Part shown: piece after piece, positions 1 to 11,279 of the stretch
How positions within the stretch are numbered: position 1 is the stretch's first letter
How the letters are laid out: each line of letters opens with the position of its first letter
Assembly (NCBI GenBank): GCA_964017065.1
Contig: OZ024785.1
Coordinates: forward strand, 7,080,167-7,144,166
Source of the DNA: Haliclona indistincta
Taxonomy: Eukaryota; Porifera; Demospongiae; Haplosclerida; Chalinidae
Reading direction: 5' to 3'
DNA: 64,000 nucleotides
Position numbers and translations under genes: made by a program
Notes under the pieces: generated by a model
The model's input: the letters and a program-made list of their open reading frames with translations, nothing else
What the model was told of the DNA's origin: nothing
Database searches by the model: none

Positions 1-2441
1 ATAACTAAAGCACTACTTTAATAATTACTCAGCACTGTTTGGCTTCTGATTGCATAACTATAAAATTGGTGTATGCTGGCAGTTGAATGAATTCAACTGA
101 CTCTGTTATAGCATTATAGCTGCTATGTTTTTGAAGCAAGTCCAGTATTGCTGTTCAGTATGCATGTGCGTTCACCGAGGCATCAGCACCTATGGTGCTA
201 TTTTTATGCCTCGGTGGGCGGAGCCACGAGACATACTGTAATCGCGTTGTCTGTCTGTCTGTCGTTCTGTCTGTCTGTTACACCATTTTCGCGGCGCACG
301 CTGAAAGGTAAGCTCTGAAACTTGCAATGCAGGTAGGAATCGATATTATCTCGGTTGTGAACTAGCGAAAGTTCCATGCAAAGCTTTGTTCTAGAGTTAT
401 GGCGCGATCTGGACTTCTCCAAAGGCAAAGCTGTCCACAGTCGACTGCCTAGAAGCTGATAGGTTAGAATTTTACTACAGGATAGCAGCGCAGGTCCAGA
501 GAAATCGTGTAAGCAAGCTATGGAAGCTATCTCGCTCCGAGTCGCTCGTGGTATGCGTGTGCTGTAATGAACATTGTAGACACGCCCAGTGGAATTGTGG
601 TCAGCACTGCATGATTGGCTTCTGATTGCATAACTAAAGCACTGCATTGTGACTGCTGTACAGAAATCCTGTATGCATGCATCTGCAGTTGCTGTGTTTG
701 TGGAATGGCGGATAGTGTGTTTGTGGATATAATATCAATCCATCGAGGCATCAGCACCTATGCATGGTGCTATTTTTATGCCTCGGTGGGCGGAGCCACG
801 AGGCATACTGTAATCGCGTTGTCTGTCTGTCGTTATGCCTCGGTGGGCGGAGCCACGAGGCATACTGTAATCGCGTTGTCTGTCATTCTGTCTGTCTGTC
901 TGTTACACCATTTTTGCGGCGCACGCTGAACGGTGAGCTCTGAAACTTGCAATGCGGGTATAACTCGACATTATCTCGGTTGTGTATTAGCGAAAGTTCG
1001 ATGCAAAGCTTTGTTCTAGAGTTATGGCGCGGTTTGCTTAGTTTGTTTACCGTTGCTGGTGATCTGGACTTCTCCAAAGGCAAAGCTGTCCACACTTGAC
1101 TGCCTAGAAGCTGATAGGTTAGAATTTTACTACAGGATAGCAGCGCAGGTCCAGAGAAATCGTGTAAGCAAGCTATGGAAGCTATCTCGCTCGTGGTATG
1201 CGTGTGCTGTAATGAACATTGTAGACACGCCCAGTTGAATTGTGGTCAGCACTGCATGATTGGCTTCTGATTGCATAACTAAAGCACTGCGCATTGTGAC
1301 TGCTGTACAGAAATCCTGTATGCATGCATCTGCAGTTGCTGTGTTTGTGGAATGGTGGATAGTTGTGTTTGTGGATATAATGTCAATCAACCGAGGCATC
1401 AGCACCTATGGTGCTATTTTTCTGTCCGTTGCCGGCATAGCGCATCGGACGCTAAAAACTAAGCACTGATATCAGCAGCACAGGTAGAAATCGCTATTTG
1501 CTCGGAACTGTATTGATAAATTGTTGGTTCTAAAGCTCCGTTCGTGAGTTATGGCGTGAGATGCTTACCTCGATGGCTGTTCCCGGCTATCTGGACTCCT
1601 CTAAAGACAAAACAGTTTACAGCTGACTGCCTTACAGCTAGTGAGTTCGTTTTTACTACAAAACAGCTTGGTAGGTCCAGCGAAATTCTCTCGAAGGCCT
1701 ACAGCTCGAGCTTGAGCTCGCCGGCTTGAGCTACAGTAGTTGCTGATGATCTAGAGTTCTCCGTAGACACAGTTGACTGCCTAGAAACTCTGATAAGTCA
1801 CAGGATAGCAGCGTATTTCTAAAGAAATTGTGTAAGCAAGCTATCTCCGTCGAATTGAACTTTATAGACACGCCCAGTTGAATTAGTGGTCAGCATTGAT
1901 TGGCTTCTGATTGCTGTACAGAAAGGTACAACAGCTGCAGTACTAGTTTAACTTTACTGTGTATGTGAAATTGTGGCATTCCACCGAGGCATCAGCACCT
2001 TTGGTGCCTAGTTCTGTCTGTTACATCATTTTTGCGGCGCACGCTGAAAGGTAAGCTCTGAAACTTGCAATGCAGGTAGAAATCGATATTATCTCGGACG
2101 TGAACTAGCGAAATTTCGATACAAAGCTTTGTTCTAGAGTTATGGCGTGATTTGCTTACTTTGTTTGCCGTTGCTGGCGATCTGGACTTCTCCGAAGGCA
2201 AGGCTGTCCACAGTTGACTGCCTAGAACCTGATAGGTTAGAATTTTACTACAGGATAGCAGTGCAGGTCCAGAGAAATCGTGTAAGCAAGCTATGGAAGC
2301 TACTCGCTCGTGGTCTGTGCCAAACACTGTAGACACGCCCAGTTAAATTGTGGTCAGCACTGATTGGCTTCTGATTGCATAACTAAAGCACTACTGTACA
2401 GAAATCCTGTATACATGCATCTGCAGTTGCTGTGTTTGTAG
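1..2441 (+). repeat. Tandem copies of ~0.6 kb repeat family R
   Basis: About four direct copies of one unit. New units start near 173, 740, 1390 and 1981 with a CCGAGGCATCAGCACC-like motif. Each then holds ATGCCTCGGTGGGCGGAGCC, (TGTC)n, a block beginning GCGGCGCACGCTGAA, and an end block with CACGCCCAGT and GGATAGTTGTGTTTG. The third copy (1390-1980) is much more diverged than the others. The start and middle motifs form a short inverted repeat (ACCGAGGCAT / ATGCCTCGGT). Open frames here are short and shared only because the copies are repeats. I see no gene. Further copies lie at 6863-7800 and 53959-54420. Confidence 0.8.
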
Positions 2442-2545
2442 AATGGCAGTGGCGTAGGAATAAATGGTGCACCGGTGCTGGAGCATCACCTTGAATTTAC
2501 CCAGTTAATAATATTCACTACTAAGTACACGCCCAGTCTTCGTGA

Positions 2546-3670
2546 ATATCATTATTAAACAAGCTTGTTATTGCAGGCCCATGGCGCACATCAATAATTA
2601 TTATTGCATATTTTCAAGGCGATCGTCCACGCAGCCGCCTCAGCAAGACCAACCAAGATCAAGACTGCAGGGATGGCTGCTCACAGAATGAGACCTGCCC
2701 AGTTTGCTCTGACTCTATTGTGGATGCTACTGAGGAGGTTGCGGGGCAGGAGGCTCTGTTCTGTGAAGGTTCTTGTAAACAGTGGCTGCACCGCTGGTGT
2801 GCTGGCGTCCGTCAAGGAGACTATAAGCCTCTTGCATCTAGCCAAGAGCCTTTTCTGTGTAATTTATGCACCATTGAATTGCAGCAAAAGCAAATCGACA
2901 ATTTGTTACTATCTGTTGGGTCGTTGAAGGAGACAGTTGATACTCTGCAGAGTTCTGTTGCTATATTAGAGTCGGAAATCCTTCAACTTAAGGAAACGAG
3001 AATTCCTAGTCCTGTGGCTACTGAAACAGTCTTGGATTGGCAAACGGTTGCCAAAAAGAAGAAGCGCGGAAATCAAAAAAAATCTAATAAGGAGCCATCC
3101 AAGCAAGGTCCACCTGCTCGCCCTCCTCTTTTACCTAACAGTTCTGTTGAACGTGGTTCTTTGGTTGAGGTACCTGGTGCTCGTAAGATTTGGGGCACTG
3201 TGAAGGCCACTTCACCATCTGCTGTGTTGGGAACAATAAAACGGCTAACTTCATCCGGTGCAAAGCTTTCTATTAAAAGAAAATCTCAACCAGCTACAGA
3301 GGATCGACGTCGTGAGCGATGGTGGTTTATATTGAAGGGAAAGGAGGAAGATCTCATCCAACTTCAAACTGAGTGGGAGACTGTAAACATTCAGACGAGC
3401 TGGAAAATAGAACGAGTTTGCTACTACTCCAGTTACGACGGTGCTTCAAGTACCCCTGCTTTGAACACCCCCCATGGTCCGCAATCTGCTGGTCAGGAAG
3501 TTTCAGTTGATATACCCCATGTGACTCCTGCCGTGCCAGTGGCTGCTGAGCGTTTAAGTTCAAACTCTACTACCCGGGCTCAGTCACAGATTGGTACGAC
3601 ACACCTCCCTTCCCTCTCCCAGTGTAACACATCAACTTCTGCTGGTGGTACTGGTGCTAGTTCCGATTGA
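2546..3670 (+). CDS. LINE ORF1 protein with PHD finger
   Basis: First ORF of a CR1/L2-like non-LTR retrotransposon, expected to be an RNA-binding chaperone acting in the retrotransposition particle. Near the N terminus is a PHD-type zinc finger: CPVC, then FCEGSC, then a W-x-H-x2-C segment, then FLCNLC. A short coiled-coil-like helix follows (LKETVDTLQSSVAILESE), then a basic region (KKKKRGNQKK) and a Ser/Thr-rich tail. PHD-bearing ORF1 proteins are known in the CR1 group. The start is unresolved: the frame is open back to 2546 with no in-frame ATG before the PHD finger, so a non-AUG start, an upstream spliced leader or 5' decay are all possible. It ends at TGA 3668-3670, directly in frame with ORF2. 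Confidence 0.8.
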   Translation: MSLLNKLVIAGPWRTSIIIIAYFQGDRPRSRLSKTNQDQDCRDGCSQNETCPVCSDSIVDATEEVAGQEALFCEGSCKQWLHRWCAGVRQGDYKPLASSQEPFLCNLCTIELQQKQIDNLLLSVGSLKETVDTLQSSVAILESEILQLKETRIPSPVATETVLDWQTVAKKKKRGNQKKSNKEPSKQGPPARPPLLPNSSVERGSLVEVPGARKIWGTVKATSPSAVLGTIKRLTSSGAKLSIKRKSQPATEDRRRERWWFILKGKEEDLIQLQTEWETVNIQTSWKIERVCYYSSYDGASSTPALNTPHGPQSAGQEVSVDIPHVTPAVPVAAERLSSNSTTRAQSQIGTTHLPSLSQCNTSTSAGGTGASSD

Positions 3671-6565
3671 CTAGCACCCAATCATAATGAAAGCAGGGAT
3701 AGGCAGGGCAGCTTTTCCAAATCTCTTCTTGGTGCTTGTAAATCTGACATTACATTTTCTGTCCTCTATTACAATGCCTGCAGTCTTTTTCCAAAGTTGG
3801 ACTGTCTTGCTGGCTCTTGTCAAGCAACAAACCCTGATGCTGTTTGCATTGTGGAATCATGGCTTTCTCCGGATATCAGTGACAGTGAGATTAATATTCC
3901 TGGATATTCTGTGACTAGACTCGACAGAAACCGTCATGGTGGTGGTGTTATTTTATATCTTAAAGATACTTTGCCTTTTAAAGTTATATTGTCTGGTCCA
4001 CATAACCTTGAACTTATTTTTGTATCAATTTTTCCAACTTCTGTAAATCAAATTTGCTTAGGTATTTTTTATAGACCCCCTTCCTCTTCATCATCTATTT
4101 TTGATAGTTTATCTAATGTATTAGGTTCTTTGAACCCTGCTTTATTTTCAAATCTTATTCTTGTTGGTGACTTTAATGTTAATTTCCTTTCGACTACTAA
4201 TTCTCTGCATTATTCACATTTAACCCACATTTTGTCTGCTTTTTCCCTAACCCAGATAGTTGATGAACCTACACATCATGACCCAAATGGAGCTTCATCT
4301 CTAATTGACCTCGCCCTTCTATCGTCTCCACAGTTGTTGCGTGACTGTAGCATTGTTCCACCTTTGATTAATTCCACTGCCACTAAGCGCTTTCATCTGG
4401 GAATTCATTTTGAACTGAATTGTCGCTCTGATCCTCCGCCTGGTCGCAAAAGGAGAGCTGTCTGGCAGTATCACCTTGCTGACTTTGACAGAGCTTCTCA
4501 TTTACTTAGTCAGCTTGATCTTGATAATTTGTTTTGCGATGTGGACATTGACACTTGCTGGGATCGGTGGAAAACTTCTTTTCTTGACATTATGGCTTCT
4601 TGTATACCGAAATCTACCTTGCCTGACAAGAGAAGCGTTCCATGGTTGACTAAGGAAGTTGTCCAAGCAATTCGAAAGAGAGATTATTACTTTAAGAAAG
4701 CTAAAAGAACTGGGGATATCAGTGCTCGTGACAGATATAATCAACTTAGAAACTCAATTGTCTCTCAGCTTAGACAGCTCAAAAAGGATTTTTTCAGGAA
4801 GTTTGAAAATGGTTCTGATAGCGAATTTTGGAAAGCTGCCAGGTTGCTGGATGATCGCAAGACCTCTTTCCTAAACCTTGCTGACGGCTCAGATATTGTT
4901 ACTAGTGATGTTACTAAAGCCGAATTATTGAATAATCACTTTGCCAATTCTTTTAACAAGGAGGTCCCACCCATTGATGAAAGTCCTTCTCCTCTGTTAA
5001 CATCAAGTAATAGTGAACTGGATGATCTCCTTTGTAGCGAGGAGGAAGTGTTTTGTCTTCTCTCGAATATTGATTCCACCAAGTCTTGTGGCCCGGATTT
5101 GATATCTGGTAAAATGCTAAAATCTACAGCTTCGGCAATCACTCCTGCTGTAACTTTGCTATTCAACAAATCTTTGACTTTGGGTAAGGTTCCTCGGGAC
5201 TGGAAAATAGCTCGGGTAACTCCTATTCCAAAATCGTCAAAGAAGGCTGATCCCTCAAATTTTCGTCCAGTATCATTGTTGTCTATATTGAGCAAGATTT
5301 TGGAAAGACATCTTCACCATTATCTATTGGATGATCTTGAGCATCGTGATGTTCTTTCAGATCACCAGTGGGGATATCTTAAAGGGCGTTCTACTACTGG
5401 AGCCTTGATTTCTGCAGTTGATAGCTGGCACAAAACTCTGGAGAATAGGTCCGACATTTGTGCTGTGTTTCTCGACCTGTCTAAGGCTTTTGACAAAGTT
5501 CCACATAGGTTACTTATGGATAAATTAGCAGCTTTAAATATCAATACTTACCTACTTCAATGGCTGTGGGATTATTTGTCGAACAGATCGCAATATGTGG
5601 TTGTGAATGGCACTGCTTCTCATCTAACTCGTGTAACCTCAGGAGTTCCCCAGGGCTCTGTTCTTGGCCCTCTTTTATTTCTGATATACATCAATGATAT
5701 TACCGACAACCACTCTCTAAATTGCTCTCTTAGTTTGTATGCTGATGATATTCTTTTATATCGGACTATCAATTCTCAGAGAGATTTTACTCTATTGCAG
5801 CAGGACATCAATGCTCTGCAGAGGTGGTGCAATCAAAACATCATGAAATTCAACGTGTCCAAATGTAAGTACATGATAATCTCTAGGAAACTATCTCCTT
5901 TGCAGCCGCAAGCACCATTAGTGATCGAAACTACTCCTCTGGTTAGAGTTTCTGAGTTTAAATATCTGGGCGTTTGGCTTTCTGAGAAGTTGGATTGGTC
6001 TTATCACATCCAAGCAATTACCAAGACTGCTGTTAAAACAGTGGGTATGCTGTACAGGAGATTTTACAAGTTTGCTTCTACGCAAACTCTTGTCAAAATG
6101 TATACAACTGTAGTGAGACCTTTGTTGGAATATGCAGCACCTGTATGGGATCCCCATCAACAATCTTTAAAAGCAGCCTTGGAGAGGGTTCAGAAATTAG
6201 CAGTGCGAATGTGTGCGAAGGATTGGTCTGCGAGCTATTATGACCTATTATCAGACTTTAACTTGCCAACATTGAATGAAAGACGCAAACTTCTCAAACT
6301 TTCATTCTTTTATAAGATTCAAAATGGACATTTTCACTGCCCAAGTTCATCTGTTCATCTTAATCCAATGGACCTAAGACTGAGAAACCACGATTCCACG
6401 CGTCTTGCAATTGGTGGTCCAGCGCCACACACCTGTTCCTACGATGCATCATTTTATCCAGACGTGGTGAGATTATGGAATGATTTGCCATCAGAAGTTC
6501 GTTTAGTTGGTTCGGTATCAAGTTTTAAAAAGGCTGTTATCAACTATTGGAATGATTGTTATTAA
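3671..6565 (+). CDS. LINE ORF2 endonuclease / reverse transcriptase
   Basis: About 964 codons, open throughout and in the same frame as ORF1. The N-terminal third is an APE-type endonuclease (YYNACSLFPKLD start, ESWL, GGGV, VGDFNVN). The centre is a non-LTR reverse transcriptase: NFRPVSLLS, LDLSKAFDKVPH near residue 605, SGVPQGSVLGPLLF, and catalytic YADD near residue 690. A C-terminal extension follows. The length and motif order fit CR1/jockey-group ORF2. There is no methionine codon in the whole endonuclease region; the first in-frame Met lies after about residue 300. An independent AUG start could therefore not yield the full enzyme. It ends at TAA 6563-6565. With no internal stops or frameshifts it looks recently active. 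Confidence 0.92.
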   Translation, partial: LAPNHNESRDRQGSFSKSLLGACKSDITFSVLYYNACSLFPKLDCLAGSCQATNPDAVCIVESWLSPDISDSEINIPGYSVTRLDRNRHGGGVILYLKDTLPFKVILSGPHNLELIFVSIFPTSVNQICLGIFYRPPSSSSSIFDSLSNVLGSLNPALFSNLILVGDFNVNFLSTTNSLHYSHLTHILSAFSLTQIVDEPTHHDPNGASSLIDLALLSSPQLLRDCSIVPPLINSTATKRFHLGIHFELNCRSDPPPGRKRRAVWQYHLADFDRASHLLSQLDLDNLFCDVDIDTCWDRWKTSFLDIMASCIPKSTLPDKRSVPWLTKEVVQAIRKRDYYFKKAKRTGDISARDRYNQLRNSIVSQLRQLKKDFFRKFENGSDSEFWKAARLLDDRKTSFLNLADGSDIVTSDVTKAELLNNHFANSFNKEVPPIDESPSPLLTSSNSELDDLLCSEEEVFCLLSNIDSTKSCGPDLISGKMLKSTASAITPAVTLLFNKSLTLGKVPRDWKIARVTPIPKSSKKADPSNFRPVSLLSILSKILERHLHHYLLDDLEHRDVLSDHQWGYLKGRSTTGALISAVDSWHKTLENRSDICAVFLDLSKAFDKVPHRLLMDKLAALNINTYLLQWLWDYLSNRSQYVVVNGTASHLTRVTSGVPQGSVLGPLLFLIYINDITDNHSLNCSLSLYADDILLYRTINSQRDFTLLQQDINALQRWCNQNIMKFNVSKCKYMIISRKLSPLQPQAPLVIETTPLVRVSEFKYLGVWLSEKLDWSYHIQAITKTAVKTVGMLYRRFYKFASTQTLVKMYTTVVRPLLEYAAPVWDPHQQSLKAALERVQKLAVRMCAKDWSASYYDLLSDFNLPTLNERRKLLKLSFFYKIQNGHFHCPSSSVHLNPMDLRLRNHDSTRLAIGGPAPHTCSYDASFYPDVVRLWNDLPSEVRLVGSVSSFKKAVINYWNDCY

Positions 6566-6857
6566 AGCTGTTCTTACCTTGTTTTACCCTGTAAGTTAAA
6601 TTGTTCTTGTAACACTAGCTAACTATTATTTCATTATTATTATTATTATTTATTTATCGGTTTGTACCCTAGAATTAGCATGATTGCTACTGGTATGACC
6701 TAGCTGTATGCTAAATTTTCATAAAAAATTCGCGGCACAAAGTACTGTAAATTGCATAATCATGAATAATTAATTAGCAAAATTTTTCGGGCTCGCTTCG
6801 CTCGCCCACTTCTGTTGTCTAGTGCATCACTTTCGAAAATATCTTCCTACGCCACTG
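6566..6857 (+). other. LINE 3' end and right arm of host transposon
   Basis: The LINE 3' UTR ends around an (ATT)n run at about 6626-6656, a typical short 3' microsatellite tail for CR1/L2-like elements. The remaining 200 bp belongs to the inverted-repeat host element and includes GGGCTCGCTTCGCTCGCCC, a short hairpin. I see no gene. Confidence 0.6.
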
Positions 6858-6862
6858 AATGG

Positions 6863-7800
6863 TGGATAGTTGTGTTTGTTGATATTTGTAGCAGTATTCT
6901 CACAGCAATGAGCGCAGTAGTCTTGTTGCAGTATACTTTAACTTGTTTCTACTGCAGCTTACATTGCATGCTTCCATGATACTGTTTTGATCCTTCCGTG
7001 GATCTACTGCATGCATATATACGTGCTGTCATAATTATGCATCTGCTAATTGCATGCTAGCATACATGCTACATGTACTGCACCGAGGCATCTGCACCTT
7101 TGGTGCTTCATTCCGTCTGTTACTTCAGTATCTTAGTGTACGCTGAATGTTAAGCTTTGGAACTGGCAATGTAAGTAGAACATGATATTATCTCGCTTTT
7201 GAACATGTGAAAGTTGTATACGAAGCTTCGTTCTTGAGTTATGGCGTGATTTGCTTACTTTGTTTGCCGTTGCTGGCGATCTGGCCGGACTTCTCCAAAG
7301 GCAAAGCTGTCCACAGTTGACTGCCTAGAAGCTGATAGGTTACTGAGACTGATTTTACTACAGGATAGCAGCGCAGGTCCAGAGAAGTCGTGTAAGCAAG
7401 CTATGGAAGCTGTCTAGCTCGTGGTATGCGTGTGCACTGTAGACACGCCCAGTTGAATTGTGGTTAGCACTGATTGGCTTCTGATTGCATAACTAAAGCA
7501 TTGTGACTGCTGTACAGAATCCTGTATACATGCATCTGCAGTTGCTGTGTTTGTAGAATGGTGGATAGTTGTGTTTGTTGATATTTGTAGCAGTATTCTC
7601 ACAGCAATGAGTGCAGTAGTCTTGTTGCAGTATACTTTAACTTGTTTCTACTGCAGCTTACATTGCATGCTTTCATGTTACTGTTTTGATCCTTCCATGG
7701 ATTTACTGCATGCATATATACGTGCTGTCATAATTATGCATCTGCTAATTGAATGCCATACATGCTACATTGTACTGCACCGAGGCATCTGCACCTTTGG
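6863..7800 (+). repeat. R repeat, two further tandem copies
   Basis: The interrupted R unit continues from 6863 (TGGATAGTTGTGTTTG) and runs into another R start at about 7082 (CACCGAGGCATCTG). A second full unit carries the same end block at 7553-7785. The blocks 6863-7082 and 7562-7785 are near-identical copies, so the array was in tandem form before the LINE-bearing transposon inserted. Confidence 0.75.
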
Positions 7801-8131
7801 TGCTTCGTTCTGTTTGAAGTTGAACTCCGTTGCTAGGTTACGCCTACTCGCGCACGCCCGTATATGCAATTATTCTAATTCAAGCGCACCTTAGTACAAA
7901 TTGCTTGGAACGCGAGTGCTGCTGCCACTAGCAGTTACATTTGTATCACAGCAAACAACGAGCAAATCTTCACTGTTACACTGGATTTGTCTGCTCAGGC
8001 TTGTAAGAATGCTAGCTTAAGCTTAGCTAGTGTTACATGCAGTACAGTGCAGAGTCGACTGATCGAGCTAGTGCAGTCTAGTGCAGTCACATGCAGTCAG
8101 CTGAAATAGTTCTTTTTATACTGCACACTGT
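7801..8131. other. Unassigned sequence
   Basis: There is no convincing ORF. A short cluster of near-repeats of GTGCAGTC occurs at about 8070-8100. I see no gene. Confidence 0.4.
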
Positions 8132-8369
8132 GTTAGGGAGACACGGTAGTGTCTCCCTATATGTAGGGTTGAACGAGAAAACAAGATGGCGGCTACATAC
8201 AATGTATTAGCGTTCAAACGCTGATATTTCGCCTGGTGATGAATTTTATACGTCCAAAGACAATTAGATCTGCTCTCTGGCGTTGCCCCATCTTACAGTA
8301 GCAAGGAGATTGCTCGAAATGGTTGCTAAAGTGACGAACCTGGAAACGGTGAAAATCGAGTTTCGTTTT

Positions 8370-8488
<119 letters not shown>

Positions 8489-9390
8489 TTTCCACTCGCC
8501 TAGCGCCTTTACGCGAGCAGTGCCGAGACCAAAACATCCACGAACATTCGTGAAATTCTCCTGGCAGGTGCCTTTTGAACATTGTTTTTAGCGAAACGGC
8601 GATCTAAATTCCGCGAGTTCTCGATCGTGATCCATTGTCAGCTAAGTGTTAGACGCCATTATTGCGATTGCGCAACACGCACGTGACCAAGCACTAGCTT
8701 GAGTATCGCCATGCCGTATGGATCATGGAGAACACATGTTTGTCTGGAGTCTTCGAATAACGGCAAGCTCGTGTAGGATCGCCATTGTGCGCTTGCCAGA
8801 TAATTATAACCGGCGTACAGGTCTACAAATAAGTGTGGGCGGGGCTCGTATGCACTGCATGCATGCATGAATGCGTAGGCGAGCTGGTATGTACCACATA
8901 ACAAATACAAGTTTTTAGCTACAAGTTTAAAATTGTTAAAGAAAAGCCATCAGCAACTGGAAAACTAAACCAATGGTGGAAACCATGACAAAGACGACTC
9001 AGTACATGCATGATATTGAACTGCACTTCACTGAAAATGAAAAAGGACACAAACAAGAAAATAAAAAAGATTTCTATCGAAATCAAAAGGATGTAGGGTT
9101 GTGAAATCTACCACTGGTCCACAATGTAATCTAACAAGGAACAAGCATGGAATGATAACACGATTGACTTGCTAACAGACCATAGATCCCTACATCAGTG
9201 GCTGTACATAAGATCAATAATTATTTTGTCACAAGCTGAATCCAATTCAATTTAATGCATGTCTGGTGTCAGTCAACAGCAACTAGCTGAATTAGCTATA
9301 GCCAACCACAGCAGCCACTGATGTAGGGATCTATGGTCTGTTAGCAAGTCAATCGTGTTATCATTCCATGCTTGTTCCTTGTTAGATTAC

Positions 9391-10589
9391 CATAGATAAT
9401 ATATTACCCTCCCGGGATTGGCAACACGGCTAATTAGCGCCTTCTTGCACGGACAGTCCGCGACCAAAGGGCGGCGTGGAGAATCTATGGCACTGCAGGT
9501 ACTGAGACAACCACAACGGATGCTGGTAGTCTGCTTGTAAACGTAATCACTCTGATGCTGGACGATCCTACCTTCAGTATTCAGATGCAGCTCAGTGAAG
9601 AAAATTGAAACACAAAGATCGAAAGACAACAGAAAAGAGTACAGTATACTAACAAGAGTATACAACCTGCTGCTAAGAAGAGTACACAGGCTGAAAATAA
9701 TACATCAGCAGCAAGAGAAACGAAAAACAGTAGTATTGGGTTGTGCCTTATTTGTTATTATCTAGTTATTTTAATTCGACAATTTTACTCTCTTTCAATA
9801 ATAGTGTGTGTGTAATCATAATAGTTCTTCGAGCACGAACACGTCTACGCTTTGGTAGTGACCGGATTACTTGATCATCAACTGTCTGTTGCAATCCCTC
9901 TTGCTTCACTCAGTCAGGCTTTCTTTCTCTCCTCATGTTGTGAACACCAAGCCTAATTCTACGACGTCCCATTCCTGAGTCAAAACAGATGGTAATATAC
10001 GACTCAATATTACAGCAATATAAAATCAGCTGGGAAGAAGTGATCTTGCCCATGCAAAACACCATAGATAGGCTGTTTGTTTTATGTACCCATCACGCAT
10101 AGTACTTGTCTAGAAAGGTAACTGCTGTCCCACAAAATTGAATAAAGTGGTCACCATTTTTGTCACTTGGAGCACAAGGGAAACACGTGGCTCTCAACTA
10201 ACCATGTCTACGCAAAGCACAGACCACAGATAGCATTATATAAATACCTTTTAGGCCAGCCAAAGTGAAGTTTCTGTAGATAATGCACCACAAACACAAA
10301 TACGCTATGACAGCCACAAACTTCGGCCTGAATATCAACATAACAAGCCAGGTGTACAACAAAAAGCATCGAGAAGTGTACAGCTAGCCTTATTCTTCAT
10401 GCAAACAAACCATACCAGAAGTTGGGCTGTCTAGCAACTTACCTTTCGTTGCTTTCTCTTGAACAACTGGCGTCCAGGTCAACTGTTCACACCAACGAAT
10501 AGGTGCGAATCGCAGGTCGCGGACTGTCCGTGCGAGAAGGCGCTAAATAGCCGTGTTGCCAATCCCGGGAGGGTAATATATTATCTATG
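9391..10589. mobile_element. TIR transposon with 7-bp target duplication
   Basis: Terminal inverted repeats of about 75 bp start CATAGATAATATATTACCCT on the left and end with the complement at 10589. The flanks are AGATTAC at 9384-9390 and 10590-10596, a 7-bp target duplication. It sits inside the second arm of family H copy 1, whose sequence resumes exactly after it. The 1199-bp interior shows no intact transposase. A duplication of 7 to 8 bp with CA ends would be compatible with the P superfamily, but I cannot confirm this. Confidence 0.75.
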
Positions 10590-10721
10590 AGATTACATTG
10601 TGGACCAGTGGTAGATTTCACAACCCTACATCCTTTTGATTTCGATAGAAATCTTTTTTATTTTCTTTTAGCATAAGTGCCAACTGAGTCATTAATAAAA
10701 AAAGGAAAAGAAACAAGTATA

Positions 10722-10967
10722 TAATAAAAACATTTTAACCAAAATGCAAGACATTTAGGGTTGGTACATTTATCGAAAAAGTATGGAAACAAGATTTTGA
10801 AATGAAAAGGATTGTAACAATAGCAGTGTAATGCTTCCTCCCTAAATTAACTGCTTTCGCTGCTATTAATTGTTACAATCCTTTTCATTTCAATATCTTG
10901 TTTCCATACTTTTTCGATAAATGTACCAACCCTAAATCTCCTGCATTTTGGTTAAAATGTTTTTATT
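10722..10967. repeat. Foldback element (family F)
   Basis: Two arms of about 98 bp, 10723-10820 and 10867-10966, are near-perfect complements (left AATAAAAACATTTTAACC, right GGTTAAAATGTTTTTATT) around a ~45-bp spacer with a TTCCTCCCTAAATTAACTGC core. A related copy at about 50250-51150 is interrupted by a Mutator-type MITE. Confidence 0.8.
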
Positions 10968-11270
10968 ACTTGTGGAGTCTATTATGGACCAAAAATCGCT
11001 GTTGTTCTGTGTATGTTTAGTTGCGTTTGGTTCGCTCACTACTGCGCTAGACTCTCTGAAGAATAGGAAGGAAGAAAGAAGATGAACAAATTAAACGGGT
11101 GATCACGTGAACTCTGGTTTGCCACCTTAGACTTCGTTTCTGCTGTTACTAAAGGTCTCTTTGGCATCGAAAAAATCGTCTAAGACGCCTCAGACGGTTA
11201 GAATCGCTTGAAAAGCCCGTGCGGTGAAGATATGAGTGTGCCGTAATTTTGCCTCCTGACGTGACACCAT
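10968..11270. other. Unassigned intergenic sequence
   Basis: I found no recognisable gene, RNA or repeat boundary in this stretch. Confidence 0.4.
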
Positions 11271-11279
11271 TATTGTTTT

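Larger units (their letters stand above)
2442..6862. mobile_element. Inverted-repeat DNA transposon carrying a nested LINE
   Basis: The outer ends are inverted repeats, CAGTGGCGTAGGAA at 2447-2460 and its complement at 6844-6857, flanked by a 5-bp target duplication AATGG (2442-2446 and 6858-6862). The target is repeat R. An unoccupied copy of the same site is visible near 7553-7570, where the R sequence reads straight through. The interior is almost entirely a LINE, so the simplest history is a non-autonomous DNA element later hit by the LINE. The superfamily is unresolved: CAGTG-type ends recall hAT, but hAT duplications are usually 8 bp. Confidence 0.75.

Noticed and set aside
204..1405. 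Repeated 60-147 codon ORFs in the R repeats
   Set aside because: They recur only because the DNA repeats. Frames are broken differently in each copy and no domain is visible.
2604..2927. 107-codon ORF overlapping the PHD finger of LINE ORF1
   Set aside because: A shifted frame of the same DNA; the ORF1 frame shows the zinc-finger residues.
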